Shown in pieces: positions 1 through 5,610 of a stretch of 5,610 nt of DNA. This DNA is from Colimorpha sp034178965. Its GTDB lineage: Bacteria; Bacteroidota; Bacteroidia; Bacteroidales; P3. The stretch spans positions 1-5,610 of the forward strand of contig JAXFQM010000175.1 of NCBI GenBank assembly GCA_034178965.1. Reading direction: 5' to 3'. The notes beneath the pieces are model-generated. The model made no database searches and had not been told where the DNA came from. It saw only the letters and a list, made by a program, of their open reading frames with translations. The translations under genes were made by a program, and so were the position numbers. Each line of letters opens with the position of its first letter. The stretch's first letter is position 1.

Positions 1-321
1 GGAGTATGTCCCTGACGGCAATAGACAGGAGAATCTGCCAAAATTGGCCAAATCCACGCCCATGAAATTTGACTTCAATTGCGTCGAATCAAATACCTTG
101 TTGTTCTGCGCGTCAAAGAAAACCAACGTGAGGGCCTTGATGTTCTGCGTCTCCAAAACGGACACCTTCGCGGCGGAACTTTCTGTCCCGGTAACACTCA
201 CATACACATTGTTTACGCCCGCGACATGGTTCGCGTCCTTTTCTGAGCACGCCGCCACCATGAGGGCAGCCATGAATAGTATCATCGCGGAAGCGGCTGG
301 TTTTCTTTTGTTCTTTGCCAT
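1..321 (-). CDS. Putative surface lipoprotein, possibly fimbrillin/Mfa-like (3' part missing)
   Basis: The frame is open on the minus strand from an ATG at 321-319 to the left edge, giving 107 codons; the stop lies outside the window. The product starts with a lipoprotein signal peptide: a basic start (MAKNKRK), a hydrophobic core at residues 12-24, and a lipobox VAAC with the lipidated Cys at residue 25. SEKD follows, the sort of charged stretch that in Bacteroidota often marks lipoproteins for the outer surface. Residues 35-107 read as beta-strand-rich (VYVSVTG, ALTLVFFDAQ, FSCLLPSGTY). A strand with 'hxVFFDAQ', then a 'LPSGTYS' turn, resembles the N-terminal domain of Bacteroidales fimbrillins and FimB/Mfa2-type anchors. 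That family call is an inference from half a domain; a generic surface lipoprotein is the safe reading. AAGGA sits 4 nt before the ATG. A Bacteroidales-type promoter lies about 200 bp upstream. Confidence 0.85.
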   Translation of the reverse strand, partial: MAKNKRKPAASAMILFMAALMVAACSEKDANHVAGVNNVYVSVTGTESSAAKVSVLETQNIKALTLVFFDAQNNKVFDSTQLKSNFMGVDLANFGRFSCLLPSGTYS

Positions 322-525
322 TCTGTCCTTAACTATTATTGTCAATTTTCTTGTTATTTATTGTATGTTTCCTTGACATCGTTTCCTGGGCAAGGCAATG
401 TCGTAATAACGTCTTCTGCTTGAAAGCGCGCGGTTCGCCGCTCTGCGTAATACGTGATGCTTATTTCTATCCATCAACGAATTGCGACACATTGTTTTGT
501 TTCAGTCGTGGGCGTTTCCGAATTG

Positions 526-533
526 CAAAGTTA
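526..533 (-). promoter_or_regulatory. Bacteroidales-type -7 box (TAACTTTG) for the lipoprotein gene
   Basis: Read on the minus strand, 533-526 is TAACTTTG, an exact match to the Bacteroides housekeeping sigma factor -7 consensus TAnnTTTG. I found no other exact match on either strand of the gap. No clean TTTG sits at the expected -33 distance; only a weak TGTG lies about 18 bp upstream. The upstream DNA is rich in A-tracts on the minus strand (runs of 8 and 7 A at 545-538 and 562-556), which could act as an upstream activating element. Transcription from here would give a leader of roughly 195 nt. The leader could form small hairpins, such as GCGG/CCGC at 430-441 and GACAT/ATGTC at 375-402. 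Confidence 0.55.
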
Positions 534-538
534 CGTAT

Positions 539-566
539 TTTTTTTAACATACACATTTTTTTAACA
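539..566. repeat. Direct repeat of TTTTTTTAACA (two copies)
   Basis: The 11-base string TTTTTTTAACA occurs at 539-549 and again at 556-566, offset by 17 bp. Both copies are immediately upstream of the minus-strand TAACTTTG box. They may form a bent or UP-like promoter element, or they may be simple low-complexity sequence. Confidence 0.4.
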
Positions 567-765
567 AACAAAATTCGGACTCTTCGCAACAGGGTGCACT
601 GCCGCATAATGCCTTCGGGAATGGTAACTGCCGAAAGCAAAAGGGAAAGCGGTTGCTATAGTGGATGGCGAAATGCGGGCCATCAAAATACAGACGCCGA
701 AAAGGTTTGGGGGAACACACGCCTGGGAGGAAAAAAACGATGTTTGAATGGATGTATTAAGCTGC

Positions 766-854
766 AACTACCCATCAAGTACCGGTAAACTACCCATCAG
801 GTACCCATAAATTACCGATAAATTATGGGTATGTGATGGGTAATTGATGGGTAG
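766..854. repeat. Symmetric array of six TACCCAT / ATGGGTA motifs with helical spacing
   Basis: TACCCAT occurs on the plus strand at 769-775, 791-797 and 802-808. Its reverse complement ATGGGTA occurs at 825-831, 836-842 and 847-853. Start-to-start steps are 22, 11, 23, 11 and 11 bp, close to multiples of one DNA turn. The two outer left copies lie in an 18-bp direct repeat, AACTACCCATCA-RGTACC (766-783 and 788-805, one mismatch). The centre forms a perfect 9-bp inverted repeat, TACCCATAA/TTATGGGTA, with a 12-nt loop (811-822). CTACCCATCA at 790-799 pairs with TGATGGGTAG at 845-854. No T-run follows, so it is not an intrinsic terminator. It could be a multi-site operator, a cruciform or RNA hairpin, or part of a dispersed intergenic repeat. 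Confidence 0.8.
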
Positions 855-1412
855 GTGATCCGTTGTGGCTGCTTGCGTGGCTTGCCGATTGGGTTTATAA
901 CTGCCGGTCTTTACAGATAATTAATGCCAGCGGGTTCATGGCCGTAGGTTGTTTCCTATCGTTGGCTGAGTTGTCTATGGCTCGCTACGAACAAAGGACT
1001 GCATTTTGAGGTGTCGCATTTCGAAGGGAACTCAACGTACATCGACAAAACCCAAACACTACAGGTTCATCTAGCGTCGGTGTTGCGCCCTAATCCAAGA
1101 AACGTTGGTCGTAAGTACCCTTCGCTACGGAGAGATTTTCGAAGCGGTGTACATGGACAATGAGAGGACTTCGACTTAAATGTAGATGATGCCGCAGACC
1201 TACTTTGGAACCTTTGTTCCGCTACCATACACCTGGATCTTTCCAAACGGCGCATTCTTTCTGCATCAACTTCATTTATTGGCTCAAAACACTTCCCATC
1301 GTTCGTTTTTATTATTGCTGGTTTATTGTGTTGTGCTTATTTTTCAGTACAAGACCGCTTTTGCAGTTGCAGCACGTCGCTTTCAGAAAGCGATGTTAAT
1401 AGCTTTTGGCCG

Positions 1413-1473
1413 TGACAAGTTGTCATGTGGCATGTTTTTTGTATCCCTATTGTGTCATGCCAATAGCAGACAC
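1413..1473. promoter_or_regulatory. Cluster of inverted repeats upstream of clpC
   Basis: Three perfect inverted repeats lie 30-95 bp before the clpC start: TGACAA-G-TTGTCA (1413-1425), TGGCATG/CATGCCA (1428-1434 and 1456-1462), and GTGTC/GACAC (1452-1456 and 1469-1473). TGTCATG also occurs twice as a direct repeat (1421-1427, 1453-1459). They may be operator sites or leader hairpins controlling clpC. None matches the CIRCE element or a CtsR-type site as I know them. I found no convincing Bacteroidales -33/-7 pair here, so the clpC promoter is not located. Confidence 0.35.
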
Positions 1474-1495
1474 CTGCGTTAGAATACTACCAACC

Positions 1496-1502
1496 AAAAG
1501 GA
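1496..1502 (+). promoter_or_regulatory. Purine-rich ribosome binding site of clpC (AAAAGGA)
   Basis: AAAAGGA ends 3 nt before the ATG at 1506, a short spacing. The same frame has a TAG at 1464-1466 and no ATG, GTG or TTG between that stop and 1506, so 1506 is the only start that gives the full N-domain. Confidence 0.5.
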
Positions 1503-1505
1503 TAT

Positions 1506-4133
1506 ATGGAAACAAAACTTAGTAAAAACCTAAAGAAAATCATAGTGAACAGCCGTGAAGAGGCCCTGCGCTTAAAGAACGGTTCCATTGGCGTGGAGCA
1601 CTTTTTCCTTGGCATCCTGCGCGTGCAAGAAAGTGCCGCATACCAAATATTGAGACAGTTGGAAATAGACCTGAACAGTGCGCGAGCGCAGATTGAAAAT
1701 GGTGCAAAGCAAAACCAAAGCGAGGTGCATTTTTCGGAAGACAGCGAGTTGCCCATGCTGAGGCAGGCCGAGAAAGTAATCCGTCTCTCCTTCCTTGAAA
1801 GCACCAAGTTGCGTCGTAAAGAAATACATAGCGAGCACCTGCTGCTGGCCATTTTGGTGGAGGGTGAAAGCACTGTGGCTGCCATCTTGGAAAAGAACGG
1901 AGTGAGTTACAACCGCGTGTTTGAGGCCGTAAAAGGGCTTTATGGAGACGATGCCAACGATACCGCTGCCATGGAGAACGAATATCCCGCTATGGGGTTT
2001 GAGGACGACAGCAAGGGTGACAACGAGGAGGATGACAGAGAATATCCCTATCCCGGGCCTCGCGGAGACATGCGCCAAACACAACGCAACGTCAACACGG
2101 AACGTAGCGACACACCTGCACTGGACAACTTCAGCCACGACTTGACCAAGGCGGCGCGAGAAGGCAAGCTGGACCCCATGGTGGGACGCGAACGCGAATT
2201 GCAGAGAATAGCGCAGACGTTGTCAAGACGCAAAAAAAACAACCCCGTGCTCATCGGAGAGCCTGGGGTGGGCAAGAGCGCCATTGTGGAAGGGCTGGCG
2301 CAACGCATCGTGAATGGACAAGTGCCACGCACACTCTATGGAAAGCGACTGGTGGCTTTGGACCTTGGTATGCTGGTGGCGGGAACGAAATACCGCGGCC
2401 AATTCGAGGAACGTCTCAAGGCCATACTGACAGAATTGCAGAAACACCCCGAAATCATCGTCTTCATCGACGAGATACACACCATCATTGGCGCAGGAAG
2501 CGCCAGCGGAAGTTTAGATGCCAGCAACATGCTGAAGCCCGCGCTGGCAAGGGGAGAGATACAGTGCATTGGTGCCACCACATTGGACGAATACCGCCAA
2601 TACATAGAAAAGGACGGGGCAGTGGAGCGACGCTTCCAAAAAATATTGGTTGAGCCTTCCTCGCCCGAGGACACGCTAAAGATTTTACGCAACATCAAGT
2701 CCACCTACGAAAACCACCATAAGGTAACCTATTTCGATGAAGCGCTGCAAGCCTGCGTGAACATGACGGAGCGCTACATCACAGATCGACTGCTTCCCGA
2801 CAAAGCCATCGACGCGCTTGACGAGGCTGGAGCACGCGTGAGAATACGCAACGTGAAGGTGCCCGAGGATATTGAGGGTCTGGAAAAGAAGTTGGAACAA
2901 GCCACGGCCGAGAAAAAGCGCATGGTGGCAGAAAAGAAATACAGTGAGGCCGCCACGCTGCGCGACGAAGAAAGCAGCCTGCAAAAAGAGTTGGACGCTC
3001 TAAAGAAGAAATGGGAAGAAGAGGAGGACAGCCACCGCAAGCAGGTGACCGAAAATGACATCGCCGAGGTGGTGGCAGCCATGACAGGAGTGCCCGTGCA
3101 ACGCATAGCGCAAAGCGAGGGCTTGCGGCTGATGAATATGGACAAGGAGTTGCAAGGCAAGGTGATAGGACAGGACGAAGCCATCCAACAGGTGTGCCGC
3201 GCCATTAGGCGCAACCGCGCCGGCCTGAAGGATCCCTCCAGGCCTATAGGCTCGTTCTTTTTCTTGGGCCCCACAGGAGTGGGAAAGACCTATTTGGCTA
3301 AAGTGTTGGCAAAATTCCTGTTTGACAGCGAGGACGCCATCATCCGCATCGACATGAGCGAATACATGGAGAAATTCAGCATCTCACGACTCATAGGGGC
3401 GCCTCCAGGATATGTGGGATACGAAGAGGGCGGACAACTCACGGAGAAAGTGCGCCGAAAGCCCTACAGCATTGTGCTGCTTGACGAGATTGAAAAGGCG
3501 CATCCCGACGTGTTTAACGTGCTGCTTCAGGTGCTGGACGATGGACAACTCACTGATGGCATGGGACGGAAAGTGGACTTCAAGAACACCATCATCATTA
3601 TGACCAGTAACGTTGGGGCTCGGCAACTAAAGGAGTTTGGCACGGGCGTGGGGTTCAACACCACTACACGCATCAACGACAAGAGCGCATTGGAACGCGA
3701 CGTGATAGAGAAAGAACTGCGCAAACGCTTTGCACCTGAATTCCTAAATAGGGTGGACGACATCATCTACTTTAACAGTTTGAAGCGCGAGGACATACAC
3801 AAAATCATCGACATACAGTTGGCTGACCTCTTCCGTCGCGTGAAGAAGATGGGCTACGGTGTATCCATAGACATGCCTGCCAAGGACTTCCTCGTGGCAC
3901 ACGGATGGGACAGCCAATTCGGCGCACGCCCCTTGAAGCGAGCCATACAACGATATATCGAAGACGACCTCGCCGACGAAATCATCAAAGCCGACCTGTT
4001 GCCTGGCGACACGATAAACATTACCACCGAAGACAACGGCGACAATGCCAAGATAGTGTTCCATATAGAGAAAGGCAAAACCTCACAAATACTATCCGAC
4101 GCCACCGAACCCGTGCCCGAAGGGCAGCCATAA
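1506..4133 (+). CDS. clpC: ATP-dependent Clp protease ATP-binding subunit, ClpC type
   Basis: An 875-residue cytoplasmic Hsp100/AAA+ unfoldase that threads substrates through its hexamer pore, probably into ClpP. Two N-domain repeats span about residues 5-145 (SREEALRLKNGSIGVEHFFL near 16-35; a second copy near 100-117). An acidic linker follows (147-202). The D1 ATPase has Walker A GEPGVGKS (251-258), pore loop KYRG (295-298), Walker B VFIDE (319-323) and arginine-finger ERRF (374-377). The short middle domain carries a UVR-like motif, EKKYSEAATLRDEE (476-489), which is typical of ClpC and absent from ClpB. D2 has Walker A GPTGVGKT (588-595), pore loop GYVG (635-638), Walker B VLLDE (657-661), arginine finger in FLNR (746-749) and sensor-2 GAR (806-808). 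VGF (715-717) sits where ClpP-binding ATPases carry their docking loop. All key residues are present. The gene appears monocistronic: a 1.2 kb gap lies before it and a terminator after it. The linker is longer than in Bacillus ClpC. Confidence 0.97.
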   Translation: METKLSKNLKKIIVNSREEALRLKNGSIGVEHFFLGILRVQESAAYQILRQLEIDLNSARAQIENGAKQNQSEVHFSEDSELPMLRQAEKVIRLSFLESTKLRRKEIHSEHLLLAILVEGESTVAAILEKNGVSYNRVFEAVKGLYGDDANDTAAMENEYPAMGFEDDSKGDNEEDDREYPYPGPRGDMRQTQRNVNTERSDTPALDNFSHDLTKAAREGKLDPMVGRERELQRIAQTLSRRKKNNPVLIGEPGVGKSAIVEGLAQRIVNGQVPRTLYGKRLVALDLGMLVAGTKYRGQFEERLKAILTELQKHPEIIVFIDEIHTIIGAGSASGSLDASNMLKPALARGEIQCIGATTLDEYRQYIEKDGAVERRFQKILVEPSSPEDTLKILRNIKSTYENHHKVTYFDEALQACVNMTERYITDRLLPDKAIDALDEAGARVRIRNVKVPEDIEGLEKKLEQATAEKKRMVAEKKYSEAATLRDEESSLQKELDALKKKWEEEEDSHRKQVTENDIAEVVAAMTGVPVQRIAQSEGLRLMNMDKELQGKVIGQDEAIQQVCRAIRRNRAGLKDPSRPIGSFFFLGPTGVGKTYLAKVLAKFLFDSEDAIIRIDMSEYMEKFSISRLIGAPPGYVGYEEGGQLTEKVRRKPYSIVLLDEIEKAHPDVFNVLLQVLDDGQLTDGMGRKVDFKNTIIIMTSNVGARQLKEFGTGVGFNTTTRINDKSALERDVIEKELRKRFAPEFLNRVDDIIYFNSLKREDIHKIIDIQLADLFRRVKKMGYGVSIDMPAKDFLVAHGWDSQFGARPLKRAIQRYIEDDLADEIIKADLLPGDTINITTEDNGDNAKIVFHIEKGKTSQILSDATEPVPEGQP

Positions 4134-4159
4134 GGCACGACTTACACAAGGTTAAGCAA

Positions 4160-4201
4160 GCGAGGGCTCTGCCACTAAAAACGGAGCCCTCGCATTTTTT
4201 T
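4160..4201 (+). terminator. Intrinsic terminator of clpC
   Basis: A perfect 10-bp stem, GCGAGGGCTC (4160-4169) with GAGCCCTCGC (4184-4193), encloses a 14-nt loop and is followed by A and seven T (4195-4201). It begins 26 bp after the clpC stop codon. No matching T-run is present on the minus strand, so it should act mainly on clpC transcripts. Confidence 0.93.
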
Positions 4202-4258
4202 CATACACATTCGCAAAAGAACAAACTGTCTCACCGCTTTCACGCCGCCCAACAATGC

Positions 4259-4279
4259 AAAAAGCGGCGCCTTTCGCTT
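4259..4279 (-). terminator. Possible weak terminator of the M28 peptidase gene
   Basis: On the minus strand, about 9 nt after the peptidase stop codon, AAGCG and CGCTT form a 5-bp stem around an 8-nt loop, and the CGCTT arm runs into a five-T stretch (complement of 4263-4259). The stem is short and partly overlaps the T-run, so this is only a candidate. The peptidase transcript might instead run on into the clpC terminator region. Confidence 0.35.
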
Positions 4280-4287
4280 GCCCAAGC

Positions 4288-5610
4288 CTACATCGCCAAC
4301 GAATAGATGAAGGTGAGGTAATTGGCAAAGTTGACAAGGCCACAGCCTTCAAGCCTATCCTCGGGGCTATGATAACCGCCATATGGGCCGCCAAGCGTAA
4401 GGATATAAAGACTGGGACACAGGTCTGAAAATGGGTAATGGTCGCTATTCGGGCGATTTTCGCGTAGTAGCAATTGGGGACAAAGATTAAGGGCATCATT
4501 AAGCCGTTTCAAGCGGTCGCCAAAAGGCTTTGTTGTACCTTCCTTGGCATTGAACACCATAAGCCCTTCATCGCCGCCGCAAAACATGTCCACATTTACC
4601 AATACGCGCACCTTATTAAAATCGATAACGGGATGCTCCGCGGCATAGTGTGAGCCGTATAGGCCAGCTTCTTCGCCACTGAAGAAGAGGAATGCCAGCG
4701 TGTATTTGGGCGTGTCCACGGGGCGGCCAAGCGTATCTTTGAAAGTGGCCTGCCGAGCCAACTCCATAACGGCAGCCACACCACTGGCATTATCGTGAAC
4801 ACCTGGGAAAAGCAACTCGTTGCCCATCTGCCCCAAATGGTCATAATGCGCACAGAATACCACCATGCTATCGCTACGTCCAGGTACCACGCCACATACG
4901 TTTTGCGTGGCATAAGACGGCCTGTATTGGCTGGAGACGTCAATGTTCACATCCTCCACCTTTGCTGGCACAGCACTGGCCAACACCTCTACAAGGGCGT
5001 AGTCTGCAGGCCTGTTGGCACCCACGAGAGAATATGGTTTGTCAAAATTCCTCACACCAAGCAGCAACACATGGCTGCCATAGGGATTGCGATGATATAA
5101 CTGCTCCACAGCCTGCCTCAAAGCATCGTCTTGCTGTTCGCCAGTCAAGGAGATTTGGGTAAGGTCTATATAAAGAACCGCGTCGGCCATGCTCTCCCCA
5201 TGCGCACGCAGAAAACATCGTAAGGCTTCGTTGTCCACCAGCGTCTCGGCAGGCACGCGCACCAACGGCGTAATGCCCAACACCTTGTGGAAGTCGGCGC
5301 TGAACCCCAACACGCGAAAGTCATAATAAGGTCTCAAAGCAGTACCATCGAACGAAAGTCGGCAAAAGCCCTCCATGCTATGCGTGGGGTAGCTATATCG
5401 TTGATAATATTCATCGGCAAGAGGTTTCACTCCAAGCCGCTTCAATTCATTAACCAAGAAACGCGCCGCAATAGAGTCGCCTTGATATGAGGGGCCACGC
5501 CCATGCATATACTCACTCGAAAGGTGGCGCATGATGTATTTGGGGTAGACCGTGTCTTGCGCCTCAACGCCCATCGGCAGTGAGCAAGAGAGAAAAAAGA
5601 AGAGAAAGAA
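4288..5610 (-). CDS. Secreted M28-family zinc metallopeptidase (5' end missing)
   Basis: The frame is open from the right edge to a TAG at 4290-4288. The Met at 5574 is not the real start: 12 more in-frame codons before it encode FFLFFFLSCSLP, the hydrophobic part of a signal peptide, and translation must begin beyond 5610. Cleavage after VEA, before Gln-Asp, is likely; a Cys in the core (FLSC) is a weaker lipobox alternative. Counting from Met 5574, the M28 motifs are complete: AHYDHLG (His243, Asp245), HDNASG (zinc-bridging Asp261), SGEEAG (catalytic Glu301, zinc ligand Glu302), NVDM (Asp329) and NSDHYPF (His379). An M28 N-terminal segment, HGRGPSYQGD (residues 24-33), is also present. The product probably cleaves N-terminal residues from peptides in the periplasm or outside the cell. 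HYDHLG and DNASG favour an aminopeptidase over the related glutaminyl cyclases. The substrate is unknown. It converges on clpC with no sign of shared function. Confidence 0.93.
   Translation of the reverse strand, partial: FFLFFFLSCSLPMGVEAQDTVYPKYIMRHLSSEYMHGRGPSYQGDSIAARFLVNELKRLGVKPLADEYYQRYSYPTHSMEGFCRLSFDGTALRPYYDFRVLGFSADFHKVLGITPLVRVPAETLVDNEALRCFLRAHGESMADAVLYIDLTQISLTGEQQDDALRQAVEQLYHRNPYGSHVLLLGVRNFDKPYSLVGANRPADYALVEVLASAVPAKVEDVNIDVSSQYRPSYATQNVCGVVPGRSDSMVVFCAHYDHLGQMGNELLFPGVHDNASGVAAVMELARQATFKDTLGRPVDTPKYTLAFLFFSGEEAGLYGSHYAAEHPVIDFNKVRVLVNVDMFCGGDEGLMVFNAKEGTTKPFGDRLKRLNDALNLCPQLLLRENRPNSDHYPFSDLCPSLYILTLGGPYGGYHSPEDRLEGCGLVNFANYLTFIYSLAM

Larger units (their letters stand above)
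322..1505. other. Long divergent intergenic region without a convincing intact gene
   Basis: This 1.2 kb stretch lies between the leftward lipoprotein and rightward clpC. The open frames in it overlap one another in several frames, look unlike proteins, and cross the lipoprotein promoter, so none is called as a gene. From left to right it holds: the lipoprotein leader and promoter (322-566); a GC-richer stretch (about 590-765) with a GATGGC/GCCATC hairpin at 664-684; the TACCCAT array (766-854); about 200 bp with nothing recognisable (860-1070); a stop-poor stretch that may be a relic gene (about 1075-1415); and inverted repeats before clpC (1413-1473). I see no tRNA, rRNA, tmRNA or transposase remnant. 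The length is large for two divergent genes and suggests decay, an inserted repeat or an unrecognised RNA. Confidence 0.7.

Noticed and set aside
44..376. 110-codon plus-strand open frame over the left end
   Set aside because: It lies antisense to the lipoprotein frame, whose signal peptide and lipobox are far more convincing.
561..767. 68-codon minus-strand open frame
   Set aside because: Its composition is not protein-like, it overlaps open frames on the other strand, and it has no ribosome binding site. It is more likely a by-product of the GC-richer block.
339..788. 149-codon plus-strand open frame with a hydrophobic start
   Set aside because: It crosses the lipoprotein leader and promoter and ends inside the repeat array. 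Its composition is rich in Cys, Arg and Phe with no domain pattern, and no promoter or good ribosome binding site precedes it.
766..854. Intrinsic terminator or CRISPR array at the TACCCAT repeats
   Set aside because: No T-run follows the hairpin. The repeat units are too short and too close, and alternate in orientation, unlike CRISPR repeats with unique spacers.
1067..1255. 62-codon minus-strand open frame
   Set aside because: Rich in Arg and Ser with no recognisable motif, lying opposite the possible relic gene; probably chance.
1395..1411. TAATAGCTTTTGG as a clpC promoter -7 box
   Set aside because: It matches only part of TAnnTTTG (one extra T) and has no -33 TTTG at the right distance.
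1186..1482. 98-codon plus-strand frame just upstream of clpC, with a hydrophobic middle
   Set aside because: All three plus frames are open over most of it, so openness says little. It has no good ribosome binding site and its ends run through the inverted repeats. A small membrane protein cannot be fully excluded.
1572..2138. 188-codon minus-strand open frame inside clpC
   Set aside because: It is antisense to the conserved ClpC N-domain and linker; a shadow of the codon pattern.

Overview
The window looks like chromosomal DNA from the Bacteroidota, most likely the order Bacteroidales (Prevotella- or Bacteroides-like). The evidence is a Bacteroidales-type -7 promoter box (TAACTTTG), a short lipoprotein signal peptide of the kind used by Bacteroidales surface proteins, a secreted M28 peptidase whose mature part would begin at Gln after an Ala (VEA/QD), and a ClpC-type ATPase with a long acidic linker. 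The genus cannot be fixed from the sequence alone.

Layout, left to right. (1) Bases 1-321, minus strand: the first 107 codons of a lipoprotein, possibly a fimbrillin or Mfa-like surface protein, running off the left edge. (2) Bases 322-1505: about 1.2 kb with no convincing intact gene. It holds the probable promoter of the lipoprotein (526-533), a symmetrical array of six TACCCAT/ATGGGTA motifs spaced by about one helical turn (769-853), a stop-poor stretch that may be a decayed gene (about 1075-1415), and inverted repeats just upstream of clpC. (3) Bases 1506-4133, plus strand: an intact 875-residue ClpC-type AAA+ unfoldase, followed by a strong intrinsic terminator (4160-4201). (4) Bases 4288-5610, minus strand: most of a secreted M28-family zinc metallopeptidase. 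Its signal peptide runs off the right edge, so its start is not visible. It converges on clpC.

The three genes do not form an operon. The lipoprotein and clpC are divergent across the long gap, and clpC and the peptidase are convergent with a terminator between them. ClpC works in cytoplasmic protein quality control, probably with ClpP, which is not in this window. The other two products act in the cell envelope. I see no defence system, mobile element, CRISPR array, tRNA or rRNA. The least explained part is the 1.2 kb gap, above all the phased motif array at 766-854.
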